This document shows, in pieces, positions 35,616 through 44,323 of a stretch of DNA of 64,000 bases. The first letter of the stretch is position 1. Each line of letters opens with the position of its first letter. Under the pieces are notes generated by a model. The model saw only the letters and a list, made by a program, of their open reading frames with translations, ran no database searches and was not told the origin of the DNA. Source of the stretch: Bacteroides caecimuris (GTDB lineage: Bacteria > Bacteroidota > Bacteroidia > Bacteroidales > Bacteroidaceae); contig NZ_CP015401.2 in NCBI RefSeq assembly GCF_001688725.2, forward strand, positions 744,001 to 808,000, written 5' to 3'. The translations under genes and the position numbers were made by a program.

Positions 35616-35712
35616 CTGTTTGATTATCTTTTGTTTATCTGAAAATTATGAGAATATGAGAAACGAAAATGAAAAATCGTTCGCAGGGAGTACGGAATAG
35701 ACTCAGTTTCAT

Positions 35713-36918
35713 TTATGATTTATGCATCCAGATAGAAAGTACCTTTCTCTTTACTGCCAGTATGTTGATTACTGATACGACTATGAATAGAAGAATGCCC
35801 ATGCCGATAGCCGCCCACAGTGATCCGGTTTCCAATTGTGGAAACAACAATCGGATGCTATCTATGTAATAACTGCGTAGCCAGGAAACTAATCCGATGG
35901 ATAATACAAGTACGATAACATTCAGTCCTACCGTGAGTAACTGATAAGGCAAGGCTACTTTGTTGGGACTGTATCCGATTAATAACAGACTTTCCAGCTT
36001 AGTCGTATTTTTCTGCAAGAGCAAGAAAATGCTCAACATCAGGATATAGAATGAAAGAATACTGATAAATAAACCTACTCCCAATACAATGCCTACGATA
36101 AGACGGAGGAAATAAGTCGTTTTTCCGGCGTCCAGTTTGCCGTCTTCCGTTTCATATCCTTTCTTTTGAAAATAGCTGGCGATGGCGGAATCTGCTGGGT
36201 TGTTCACTTCAATAATCAATCGCGCCGGCTGAGCTTCTGCATTCGGTGCGAAATTCTCATTCGCCCATTTCATAAAAGACTGGGGAACAAGAATCGTATT
36301 CAGACGATTGGAGAAGCCGACAATGTTTCCTTTGTACTGTTCCACCCGTCCGTTTCCACGCATCATGATATCCATTTGAATCAGCCCCATCAATCCTTCC
36401 GAGAGTTTGGGAAGACTGCGGCTTTGTGCAAAACCGAAGTTATAAAGGTTCAGATAGTTGCGGGGAATGATAATAGGTATAGTATGCGTGCTTTCATCGA
36501 AGTGCCACTTGTCGAGTTTGATGTCGACAAACTCATCAGGAACAGACTCAAAAAACATATCCGTGGAAAGATGAATACCAGCTTCCTGCATGCCCAATCC
36601 TGCCGATACTTTGAATTGAGAAGGAGTGAAAGCCCCTATTGTTTTGGTAAACGGTTGTTTCTTCAAATCCGCAATATCTTCGGCAGAGAACGTATTACTC
36701 TTTCCGGCAAAAGAACCAAGTGTGCTGATTTTCTTGGTAGCTATGATGAAATCCTTTTTCATAAAGCTGTCTCCCTCGGTAAATACCGGAATGACGTCTT
36801 TATAAAACTGCACACTAAGCAATACAATCATCATGCCGAATAGATTGGCTAAAAAGAAACCGGCCAATTGACCGATACTGATATGTTGGCGGAGGAGCTT
36901 CCAGACAAGAGTTGGCAT
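35713..36918 (-). CDS. FtsX/MacB-type ABC transporter permease
   Basis: Inner-membrane permease of 401 residues with the MacB/FtsX plan: one N-terminal helix (QLAGFFLANLFGMMIVLLSV), about 220 residues of periplasmic domain, then three helices (LIVGIVLGVGLFISILSFYI and two more) in the C-terminal FtsX domain. The ATPase gene lies 105 bp upstream in the same direction. Such pairs act in lipoprotein release, lipid removal or mechanotransmission rather than classical import. Only one permease is present, so it should act as a homodimer or with a distant partner. Confidence 0.82.
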   Translation of the reverse strand: MPTLVWKLLRQHISIGQLAGFFLANLFGMMIVLLSVQFYKDVIPVFTEGDSFMKKDFIIATKKISTLGSFAGKSNTFSAEDIADLKKQPFTKTIGAFTPSQFKVSAGLGMQEAGIHLSTDMFFESVPDEFVDIKLDKWHFDESTHTIPIIIPRNYLNLYNFGFAQSRSLPKLSEGLMGLIQMDIMMRGNGRVEQYKGNIVGFSNRLNTILVPQSFMKWANENFAPNAEAQPARLIIEVNNPADSAIASYFQKKGYETEDGKLDAGKTTYFLRLIVGIVLGVGLFISILSFYILMLSIFLLLQKNTTKLESLLLIGYSPNKVALPYQLLTVGLNVIVLVLSIGLVSWLRSYYIDSIRLLFPQLETGSLWAAIGMGILLFIVVSVINILAVKRKVLSIWMHKS

Positions 36919-37023
36919 TTTATTTATGATTTTACGATTTACGATTTGAAATGTTGCAGTGGAGGGAGACGGCTGATTTTCTCACTTACTATTTTTCACT
37001 CATTTTTTGTTATTTATTACTCG

Positions 37024-37668
37024 TTACAGTTGAAGTATATGGTTGTAAGGCAACTCGATATGCTTACCGATGGAGGTTGCGATTACACCGGCTCCTTGTG
37101 TCTTTGCCTCGGCAATGATAAGTTCACCCATGATGCGGCTGTTATCATCATCCAGATGGCTGATCGGTTCATCCAGAAATAAAAAGTCGAACGGCTGGCA
37201 GAGTGCCCGGATAAAGGCGACACGTTGCTGCTGTCCGAAAGATAGTTTGCCGGCTTTCACATTTATTTTATCTGCGATACCCAGTTGCTCGAAGAATGAT
37301 AGGATTTCTTTTTTCTTTTTGTATCCGGTAAGGTTATTCTTCAATTGCACATTTTCAAGAGCGGTCAGTTCGGTGAAGATGCGTAAATCTTGAAAAAGCA
37401 TACTTAGTGAATGCTTTCTTAGGTCGACCCATTGCTTCACGGAGTATGCTTTGATATTGGTTTCATCGAAATTAATAATCCCCTGATAGTCGTTGCGATA
37501 ACCATAGATATAGCTACACAACGAAGATTTTCCGGTGCCGGAAGCTGCTTCAATCAGATACATTTCTTCTTTCCGGAAGATAAGATCCTGGTGCCATACA
37601 TCCGAAGTCACCGAATTACGGTCAGCAAACACTTGGGGAAGTGTTTGCTGCAGGTGAATACTATTCAT
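37024..37668 (-). CDS. ABC transporter ATP-binding protein (MacB/LolD-like)
   Basis: 214-residue ATPase. Walker A AASGTGKSSLCSYIYG, signature KLSFGQQQRVAFIRAL, Walker B DFLFLDEPISHLDDD. The Walker A has SGTGKS in place of the commoner SGSGKS. It sits between the DUF4836 lipoprotein gene (20 bp upstream) and the FtsX-type permease (downstream), so the three probably form one envelope unit. The C-terminus stops soon after the H-loop region (GAGVIATSIGKHIELPYNH); the usual S-H pair reads SIGKH, slightly unusual. Confidence 0.88.
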   Translation of the reverse strand: MNSIHLQQTLPQVFADRNSVTSDVWHQDLIFRKEEMYLIEAASGTGKSSLCSYIYGYRNDYQGIINFDETNIKAYSVKQWVDLRKHSLSMLFQDLRIFTELTALENVQLKNNLTGYKKKKEILSFFEQLGIADKINVKAGKLSFGQQQRVAFIRALCQPFDFLFLDEPISHLDDDNSRIMGELIIAEAKTQGAGVIATSIGKHIELPYNHILQL

Positions 37669-37688
37669 ACCGTTTGTTTACAAATTAA

Positions 37689-39236
37689 TTACATGCCGGC
37701 AAATTGCTTGGCAAAGTCTACGATTTGTTTGAGAGCGTTGACGTCTTTGTCTTTCAGGCAAAGGTCGATCTCGCTGATTTCTCCTTCTGAACTCATTGAC
37801 AGATAAGAAACCTTATTGGCTAACTCAATATATGTTTTAACTTCCTGTCCTCCGAAACCTGCTACCATTTTAACAACAGGCAAGTCCAGTATTGCGTCAG
37901 CGTTGATTGCTACAAAGATGTTTTTTCCCTTCATATCCGATGCGTATGGAGCATCTTTTATTGATTTGTCGGCAGCTTTGCCCACGTTCTTGTAGAGTAA
38001 TTCATCATTGGTAGCATACATTTGTTTATCCTTCATACCGAAAAATATATTCATGCCTTTTGTTTTGTAGACATATTCATCCTTGCCAAGTTGAATGATA
38101 TCTTCCCCTCTTTTCATTCCCAATGATTGCTTGTTCTTATAAATTGTTTCGAGGGCATTACCGTTTTTAACATCCGCATACATCATGAAAGTAGGAGCAC
38201 TGTTCATCGTTACGTTGATTAATCCCGCAGAAATATCACCATTGAACGAGCCGAACAACTCTTTTACTTCGTCTGCTTTAGCAATAGATACTGTATGGCG
38301 GAATTCCTTATTCTCGCTCAACAGATTGTAAAGCCCTTCTCCTTTCACACCTACATTGAAGAACATCAGTGTGGAAGACGGGAAGTATTTAACGAAAGTG
38401 TTGTTTGCTTTTCCAAATGACTCCATTTGTTTTTTGATAAGCGCTTTCACGGCTTCGTTTTCAGTATAATTTTCTGTTTTGAGGGCAATCTTGCCTTTCT
38501 CAAAATTCAGTCCTCCTACAAGAGTGATATCCTCTGTTTTCACCTCGGTTGGTAAACCCATGCTTATCTGGTTGCGATAGGTTGCAGGGATAGCTTCCAT
38601 AGAAGCAAGGAAGTTAATATCGCTTTTCTGCTTTTCCATTTTTTGGAAAGCTCCTGATTTTACGATACTGTTATCTGCTGTTTGTTTCAACAAATTAGTG
38701 ATGGCTTCTTTGGCTTTTTCGGTTTGAGTGGTTCCGCTTACATTGACTATCAATACAGTAGAACTGTTGAAAGCGAGCAGGCTGCCAGTCATTGTTGTAA
38801 AACTGTAGCCGTCAGCTTCGCTTATCGGCTGGCAGATTTGTTCTTTAGCCATCACGTCGAGTGAAGCATGAAGGTTGTCCTCATTGCTTACTTTACCTAC
38901 AACAGTAGGGTAAGGGAAAGAAGAGGAAGAGAATACATAGAATGGAGATGCTACATCGATTCCCGATTCACCCGGATTCTTCATCACCTTTTCCAATTGT
39001 TGGAAGGTGGCGGCATTCATTCCGCTTTTCAGTGCTTCCAGTACTTTTTGTTTCGCAGCTTCATTCTCTTTATCATCCAATCCCGCTTTACTTGCAAGGG
39101 ATTTGAGGTTGATAGAGGCAACTACCGAAGCGTCAGCCGGTATCACATGGGTATATTCCGATGTTTTGGAACATGCTGCCAGAAAAACAATCAGTACTGC
39201 CAGTACCGAGAGTCGTGAAATCGTTTTCTTTGCCAT
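37689..39236 (-). CDS. DUF4836-family lipoprotein
   Basis: Exported lipoprotein of 515 residues; signal with LIVFLAAC (lipid Cys22), then SKTSEYTHVIPADASVVASI, a start typical of the Bacteroidetes DUF4836 family. The rest is a repeated alpha/beta fold without catalytic motifs that I recognise. Its stop is 20 bp before the ABC ATPase, so it may be the periplasmic or surface partner of the MacB-like transporter. Function unknown. Confidence 0.72.
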   Translation of the reverse strand: MAKKTISRLSVLAVLIVFLAACSKTSEYTHVIPADASVVASINLKSLASKAGLDDKENEAAKQKVLEALKSGMNAATFQQLEKVMKNPGESGIDVASPFYVFSSSSFPYPTVVGKVSNEDNLHASLDVMAKEQICQPISEADGYSFTTMTGSLLAFNSSTVLIVNVSGTTQTEKAKEAITNLLKQTADNSIVKSGAFQKMEKQKSDINFLASMEAIPATYRNQISMGLPTEVKTEDITLVGGLNFEKGKIALKTENYTENEAVKALIKKQMESFGKANNTFVKYFPSSTLMFFNVGVKGEGLYNLLSENKEFRHTVSIAKADEVKELFGSFNGDISAGLINVTMNSAPTFMMYADVKNGNALETIYKNKQSLGMKRGEDIIQLGKDEYVYKTKGMNIFFGMKDKQMYATNDELLYKNVGKAADKSIKDAPYASDMKGKNIFVAINADAILDLPVVKMVAGFGGQEVKTYIELANKVSYLSMSSEGEISEIDLCLKDKDVNALKQIVDFAKQFAGM

Positions 39237-39287
39237 ACTTATGTTATTTAAAAGTTGTATAATTATTGATTCAGGCGTTTCTTTTCA

Positions 39288-39986
39288 TTATTGATTTTGT
39301 AGATTCAGCGTATGGCAGGCCACTAGTGCTGCTGTTTCTGTACGAAGCCGTGATTTGCCCAAACTAATAGGTTTAAATCCCTGTTCGATGGCTTTCTTCA
39401 CTTCTTCTTCACTGAAATCTCCTTCGGGACCTATCAGGACAAGGGCGTCTTCTCCAGGTTTCAGGACATTCTTTAATAAAGGTTTTTCACCTTCATAACA
39501 GTGGGCGATGAACTTCTGTCCTTTGAACTCCTGTCTGATGAACAGATTGAATTCGATCATCTCATTCAATTTAGGCAACCGCGCCTTGAGAGATTGTTTG
39601 ATTGCTGATACAAGAATCTTTTCAATCCGTTCGGTCTTGATGACTTTACGTTCCGAGAAACGGCAGTTGAGGAAAGTCAGTTCGTCAAATCCGATTTCGG
39701 TAGCTTTCTCTGCAAACCATTCGTTACGGTCCATGTTCTTTGTCGGTGCCATGGCAATGTGTAAATGGCACGGCCATAACGGTTCCTGAAAAATCGTTTC
39801 TTTGATCGTTACAAAACAACGTTTGTTGGTCGCAACAGTAATTTCAGCTTTGTAGAAGTTCCCCTTACCGTCCGTAAGAGTGATTTCATCTCCGATACCT
39901 AATCGTAGAACGCGGGTACAATGTTGTGCTTCCTCTTCGGGAAGTTCGTTGCTTTTCTGTATATCGGGAGTATAAAAAACGTGCAT
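39288..39986 (-). CDS. rsmE: 16S rRNA m3U1498 methyltransferase
   Basis: SPOUT methyltransferase that methylates N3 of U1498 in 16S rRNA. 232 residues, with an N-terminal PUA-like domain (HVFYTPDIQ, EAQHCTRVLRLGIGDEITLTDG) and a knotted C-terminal domain showing LVLIGPEGDFSEEEV and LGKSRLRTETAALVA. It precedes no related gene; bfn-like nuclease lies 8 bp upstream in the same direction. Confidence 0.94.
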   Translation of the reverse strand: MHVFYTPDIQKSNELPEEEAQHCTRVLRLGIGDEITLTDGKGNFYKAEITVATNKRCFVTIKETIFQEPLWPCHLHIAMAPTKNMDRNEWFAEKATEIGFDELTFLNCRFSERKVIKTERIEKILVSAIKQSLKARLPKLNEMIEFNLFIRQEFKGQKFIAHCYEGEKPLLKNVLKPGEDALVLIGPEGDFSEEEVKKAIEQGFKPISLGKSRLRTETAALVACHTLNLQNQ

Positions 39987-39994
39987 AATGTTAC

Positions 39995-40579
39995 TTACTG
40001 GTTTTTATTTCTTGAGTTGATTTGGTCACGTATCCGGGCGGCTAATTCATAATTCTCATCTTTGATAGCTTGTTCCAGTGCTTCCTCAAGCGTTCTGGAA
40101 GTAGCACCTGGCAAATCATGTTCTTCTTCTTCGTTGTCCGTCTCTTCGGAGCGGATTCTTTTTTTCGATGACATGTGAAGACATTCTTGTTCAAGAATAG
40201 AATCATAAATAAGAATTGGGCAGTCGGCACGCACTGCCAAGGCAATTGCGTCTGAAGTCCGTGCGTCGATACGTATAATCTCTTCGTCTTTCTTAAGGTA
40301 AATATAGGAGTAGAAAATGCCCTCCTTTGCTTTGTAAATTAGCACACGTATCAGGTTGGTCCCCAGTGCGTTGAGGCTTGTTGTAAACAGATCGTGTGTC
40401 AATGGACGGGGTGTTTTTACTCCTTTTAGATATAAAGCAGTAGCTTGGGCTTCCGCGGGACCGATGATGATAGGCAGTTGCCGTTCACCGCCCACTTCGC
40501 CTAATAGCATAGCAAATGCGCCTACCTGCGCCTGGCTGTTCGTGATATTTACAACTTGTAATTCTACCTTTTTGTCCAT
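39995..40579 (-). CDS. Bifunctional nuclease-family protein (DUF151) with UVR domain
   Basis: 194 residues. The first 130 or so form the bifunctional nuclease/DUF151 domain (LPIIIGPAEAQATALYLKGV, RIDARTSDAIALAVRADCPI), a fold reported to have DNase or RNase activity. The C-terminus holds a UVR motif (LEEALEQAIKDENYELAARI), as in UvrB/UvrC and Clp regulators, joined by an acidic linker. This two-domain form is common in Bacteroidetes. Physiological role uncertain. It lies 13 bp after the nucleoside transporter gene. Confidence 0.88.
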   Translation of the reverse strand: MDKKVELQVVNITNSQAQVGAFAMLLGEVGGERQLPIIIGPAEAQATALYLKGVKTPRPLTHDLFTTSLNALGTNLIRVLIYKAKEGIFYSYIYLKKDEEIIRIDARTSDAIALAVRADCPILIYDSILEQECLHMSSKKRIRSEETDNEEEEHDLPGATSRTLEEALEQAIKDENYELAARIRDQINSRNKNQ

Positions 40580-40592
40580 CGTTCTCTTTTAC

Positions 40593-41843
40593 TTAATTTG
40601 TTTTACTCTCCTGCTGGTGTTTGTACTTGAATACTAAAGCAAACAGGATGCCGATCACCAGCGCGTATGCTGCGAATATCAGCCATATATCCATCCATTC
40701 GCGACTCACCAGTCTGCCGTCAGCATACACTGAGAATGCATCAACTACCGCACCGCTGGCATATCCGCCAATGATAGCTCCCAGTCCGTTGGTCATCATA
40801 AAGAACAACCCCTGTGCACTGGCACGGATGGAGGAATTGGCTTCTTGTTCAACAAACAATGAACCGGAAATGTTGAAGAAGTCAAAGGCCATACCATAAA
40901 CGATCATGGAAAGGATCAGCATCCATAGTCCTGATCCCGGATCTCCGAAACCGAACAACCCAAACCGGAACACCCAGGCAAACATACTGATTAGCATGAC
41001 TTGCTTGATTCCGAAATGGCGCAGGAAGAAAGGTATGGCAAGAATAAACAGTGTTTCCGACATCTGCGAGATGGACAGCAGGATTACCGAATGTTTCACT
41101 CCGAAAGATTCTGCATATTCGGGGATGCTGGCAAAGCTACCTAGGAAAAGGTCACCGTAAGTATTTGTAATCTGTAATGCCGCACCTAAAAGCATGGAGA
41201 AAAGAAAGAAAATAGCCATCTTCTTTTTCTTGAATAACACCAGTGCATCCAGACCGAAAGCGGAGAGCCATGATTTGTTTTCTGATTTAGCCGGTCGGCA
41301 AGCCGGGAGGGTGAAAGAATAAAGCCCGAGCAGTAACGCGGAAGCACCGCCTACATAAAGCTGTGCACTTGAATTCTTAAATCCGGTAAGGTCGACTGCC
41401 CACATGGCACAGATGAAACCGATTGTCCCCCATACACGGATAGGAGGGAAGTCTTTAATCAGGTCACATTTATATTGTTCCAGTGCATTGTATGATACAG
41501 TGTTAGCGAGGGATAGCGTGGGCATGTATACCAACAGGTTGAGTAGCATGGCCCAATACATCTGGTCATATCCTGTTGCGGTAGAAGCATAGAAGAGGCA
41601 TCCGGCTCCTACGATATGGCAAAGCCCGTATAAACGTTCTGCATTAAACCATTTATCAGCAATAATACCGATAATACCTGGCATTACCAAAGAAGCAATC
41701 CCCATAGTGGCGAAAATGGCTCCGATCTGCCCTCCTTCGAAATGGAGTTCTCTTCCCATATAACCACCTAATGATATTAACCAAGACCCCCATACAAAGA
41801 ATTGTAGGAAATTCATAATAATCAAACGAACTTTTATACTCAT
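40593..41843 (-). CDS. Nucleoside:H+ symporter-family (NupG-like) MFS transporter
   Basis: Inner-membrane importer of 416 residues with about twelve helices. The N-terminal segment KVRLIIMNFLQFFVWGSWLI and the FVEQEANSSIRASAQGLFFM loop are diagnostic of the NupG/XapB family. The C-terminus is short and positively charged. It likely brings nucleosides into the cell with protons. It has its own -7 box and starts the nupG-bfn-rsmE series. Confidence 0.9.
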   Translation of the reverse strand: MSIKVRLIIMNFLQFFVWGSWLISLGGYMGRELHFEGGQIGAIFATMGIASLVMPGIIGIIADKWFNAERLYGLCHIVGAGCLFYASTATGYDQMYWAMLLNLLVYMPTLSLANTVSYNALEQYKCDLIKDFPPIRVWGTIGFICAMWAVDLTGFKNSSAQLYVGGASALLLGLYSFTLPACRPAKSENKSWLSAFGLDALVLFKKKKMAIFFLFSMLLGAALQITNTYGDLFLGSFASIPEYAESFGVKHSVILLSISQMSETLFILAIPFFLRHFGIKQVMLISMFAWVFRFGLFGFGDPGSGLWMLILSMIVYGMAFDFFNISGSLFVEQEANSSIRASAQGLFFMMTNGLGAIIGGYASGAVVDAFSVYADGRLVSREWMDIWLIFAAYALVIGILFALVFKYKHQQESKTN

Positions 41844-41886
41844 GACTTTTTAAAATTTGTGTTTCTCTTCATGTTCATAAACCTTG

Positions 41887-41894
41887 CAAATATA
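41887..41894 (-). promoter_or_regulatory. -7 box upstream of the NupG-like gene
   Basis: TATATTTG on the minus strand, perfect TAnnTTTG, 43 bp before the ATG. Confidence 0.5.
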
Positions 41895-42002
41895 ATATTT
41901 TCGTTGAATAGGTGGACTAGTAATTTGATAAAAAGGGGATAAAAAGGCATAAATGCGAAGAAAAGAGGAATTTTGGGCGTGGAAAAACGAATGAGGGGGA
42001 TA

Positions 42003-42078
42003 TAAAAAAAAGAAGGCTATCTATCCCAGACAGCCAATCTTTGTTAACCTTAAATCTAATACCATGAAAAACACAGTG
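42003..42078 (-). ncRNA. Candidate small RNA (minus strand)
   Basis: A promoter-like pair is followed at once by about 60 nt without a usable open frame, then a hairpin GGCTGTCT/AGATAGCC (arms 42028-42035 and 42015-42022, one wobble) and a T-run (A-run at 42003-42010 on plus), the layout of a free-standing short transcript. The flanking genes are 160 bp or more away. It may instead be a leader or terminator of something lost. I do not recognise a named RNA family. Confidence 0.4.
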
Positions 42079-42106
42079 CAAAGATATAAGGTTTATGTTA
42101 TACAAC
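42079..42106 (-). promoter_or_regulatory. Promoter of the candidate small RNA
   Basis: On minus: GTTG (42103-42106), 16 nt, TATCTTTG (42079-42086). The -7 box is a perfect TAnnTTTG. Confidence 0.45.
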
Positions 42107-42188
42107 ATAATGTTTTCTCGAAAATCTTCTATTTGTTAACTCTAATTAACTTTGAATCCTCCGTTTTTCTGTTACGGCTCTTTTGTAT

Positions 42189-42361
42189 CACCGCAGATTA
42201 CACGGATTAACACAGATTTTTATCAACCAATCATCATATCCGGATTCTCTGTTCTCACCTTAGAAAAGGAAAGGGACTCCCCGTGGCACCCTGTGGCACC
42301 CTGTGGAATCCCTACATGACTTTGTGATAAAAATCTGTGTTAATCCGTGTAATCCGTGGTG
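42189..42361. repeat. 173-bp palindromic repeat with ATTACACGGATTAACACAG arms
   Basis: Arms 42189-42225 and 42325-42361 are inverted repeats agreeing at 35 of 37 positions. The centre holds GTGGCACCCT twice in tandem. Words from the arms recur at 33087-33156. It lies just after the stop of the methyltransferase gene and could also terminate transcription. Between this and the small RNA nothing else is seen. Confidence 0.8.
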
Positions 42362-42368
42362 AATCCGG

Positions 42369-43547
42369 TTATTCTACGTAAAGTACCAGACCTTTCAGGT
42401 ATTCTCCTTCGGGATGGTAGATGTTTACCGGATGGTCGGCGGGTTGAGTCAGTTGATGTAGGATGCGTACGCTACGTCCTGACATGGCTGCTGCAGTAAA
42501 CACGGCAGTACGGAAATTGTCCTTACTTACTACTTGCGAACAAGAGAAGGTAAACAAGATGCCGCCCGGTTTGATTTTCTCAAATGCTTTGGCATTCAGT
42601 TTGCGATAACCTTGCAAAGCATTCCGCAGGGCATCTTTGTGTTTGGCAAATGCGGGCGGGTCGAGAATGATTAAATCATACTGGTCGCCCATGCGGTCGA
42701 GATATTTGAAAGCGTCCTCGGCAAAAGCCTCGTGGCGGGAATCGCCGGGGAAGTTCAGTTCTACATTTTTATTCGTCAGATCAATTGCTTTGGCAGAGCT
42801 GTCGACAGAGTGGACGAGCTTTGCACCTCCGCGCATGGCATAGAATGAGAATCCGCCGGTATAGCAGAACATATTCAGTACCGAACGGTCTTTGGCATAA
42901 CGTTCCAGTAAAGAACGGTTTTCGCGCTGGTCTACAAAGAATCCGGTTTTTTGACCTTTCAACCAGTCTACGTGAAACTGCAAACCATATTCTTGCGCGA
43001 TATTATCACTGCTTCCTCCTTTCAGAAAACCGTTTTCGGGGAAAAGATCTGCTTTAAAAGGAAGAGTTGTTTCTGATTTATAATAGATATTCTCGATCTT
43101 GTCGCCCATTACTTCGGATAAAGCTTCGGCAATTGTCATGCGGTCTACGTGCATTCCTGCAGAGTGTGCCTGCATGACTGCAGTCTTGGCATAAACGTCA
43201 ATAACCAGTCCGGGGAGATTGTCTCCTTCACCATGAACAAGCCGGTAAGTGTTGTTGGTCGGATTGGTGGCGATGCCGATACTGCGACGCATATCGTATG
43301 CTATTTCCAGTTTGCGTTTCCAAAAATCGTGATCGATAGGTTCCTGATGGAAAGACAGTACGCGCACAGCAATACTTCCGATCTGGAAATGTCCTTTGGC
43401 AATAAATTCTTTTTTGGAGGTGTATACTTCTACAACTTCACCTTCATCGGGCTCTCCGTCAAAACGGGCGATAGCACCGGAAAAAATCCAGGGGTGGAAT
43501 CTCTTGAGAGAATCTTCTTTACCGGGTTTGAGATATACTTTATGCAT
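42369..43547 (-). CDS. Class I SAM-dependent rRNA methyltransferase, RlmI-like
   Basis: 392 residues. N-terminal PUA domain (KVYLKPGKEDSLKRFHPWIF), a middle domain with KTGFFVDQRENR, then a Rossmann methyltransferase domain: NMFCYTGGFSFYAMRGGAK (SAM site), LIILDPPAFAKHKDALRNAL (motif IV) and FSCSQVV. This is the architecture of RlmI, which methylates C5 of a cytosine in 23S rRNA. The exact target base is inferred from the family. It follows the exonuclease gene in the same direction with a CCTCTCCCAGGGAGAGG hairpin between them. Confidence 0.9.
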   Translation of the reverse strand: MHKVYLKPGKEDSLKRFHPWIFSGAIARFDGEPDEGEVVEVYTSKKEFIAKGHFQIGSIAVRVLSFHQEPIDHDFWKRKLEIAYDMRRSIGIATNPTNNTYRLVHGEGDNLPGLVIDVYAKTAVMQAHSAGMHVDRMTIAEALSEVMGDKIENIYYKSETTLPFKADLFPENGFLKGGSSDNIAQEYGLQFHVDWLKGQKTGFFVDQRENRSLLERYAKDRSVLNMFCYTGGFSFYAMRGGAKLVHSVDSSAKAIDLTNKNVELNFPGDSRHEAFAEDAFKYLDRMGDQYDLIILDPPAFAKHKDALRNALQGYRKLNAKAFEKIKPGGILFTFSCSQVVSKDNFRTAVFTAAAMSGRSVRILHQLTQPADHPVNIYHPEGEYLKGLVLYVE

Positions 43548-43566
43548 AATATAGCCTTTCCCTAAC

Positions 43567-43583
43567 CCTCTCCCAGGGAGAGG
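43567..43583. repeat. Short perfect hairpin between exonuclease and methyltransferase genes
   Basis: CCTCTCCC and GGGAGAGG flank a single A. There is no T-run on the minus strand, so it is not a standard terminator; it may be a dispersed short palindrome. Confidence 0.4.
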
Positions 43584-43652
43584 AGAATTGAGATAGTTTT
43601 GTTATTGGTTATTAATTACTTATTTTATTATTTATCACTTGTTATTTATCGT

Positions 43653-44321
43653 TTATGACTGCTGGTTGATTATAGGGTCGGTAGTGGCTTCTTCCCTTTC
43701 CTTGGGAGCGGGTGGGAGAGCGGCCATTTCCCAATCTCCTGTCTGTTTCAGCTCTTGCAACAGATTATAGATGTTGAGGCAAGCCCATGCATCCGTGGCG
43801 GCATATTGTTTCTGCCCGTCGCTCAATACATCAGCTTCCCAATTGGACAAGCGCTGTGATTTGGATATTTTTTCTTTGAATAAGATAGCATAAATCTTTT
43901 GCAGACTTTTGTCCTGTATACCGAATTGGTGCACATAGTCCTGCAACTCGATACAGCTTTGTTGGGCAAAAGGTGCGCGTTTGTGCAACATCATAAAGTC
44001 ATCTTTCAGTGAAAGACCCACTTTGATTACAGCCGGGTTTTCTAATAAGTCAACCAATGGCTGGGTCAATCCCGTCATGTTGAGCCGGAATAGGAAACAA
44101 CATTCTTCAGAAGAAATCTGGAGGAGTGCTACTTTGTGCGATTGTCCTTTGGTAAAGGAAGGGCGCGTTTCGCTGTCAATGCCTATCACAGATCTGGATT
44201 GGAGGTAAGCTACTGCTCTTTCCGTTTCAGCTTCCGATTGGATAACGTAAATGCGTCCCGGAAAAACAGTTTTCGGGAGTTCTTTTAGTTCCTCTTTATC
44301 TATGGTTCTTCTTACAAACAT
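43653..44321 (-). CDS. 3'-5' exonuclease, RNase D/WRN-like (DEDD)
   Basis: 222 residues with the DEDDy exonuclease fold: motif I VIGIDSETRPSF (Asp and Glu), motif II around KVGLSLKDDFMMLH, motif III QKQYAATDAWACLNIYNLL. No HRDC domain follows, so it is shorter than RNase D. Small stand-alone DEDD exonucleases act on RNA or DNA ends; the substrate is not decided. The DUF5063 gene ends 2 bp upstream of its start codon, so the two are likely co-translated. Confidence 0.88.
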   Translation of the reverse strand: MFVRRTIDKEELKELPKTVFPGRIYVIQSEAETERAVAYLQSRSVIGIDSETRPSFTKGQSHKVALLQISSEECCFLFRLNMTGLTQPLVDLLENPAVIKVGLSLKDDFMMLHKRAPFAQQSCIELQDYVHQFGIQDKSLQKIYAILFKEKISKSQRLSNWEADVLSDGQKQYAATDAWACLNIYNLLQELKQTGDWEMAALPPAPKEREEATTDPIINQQS

Positions 44322-44323
44322 TT

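Noticed and set aside
42064..42210. Short plus-strand open frame starting MKNTVQRYKVYV
   Set aside because: It lies antisense to the candidate small-RNA promoter and runs into a palindromic repeat; no signal or family supports translation.
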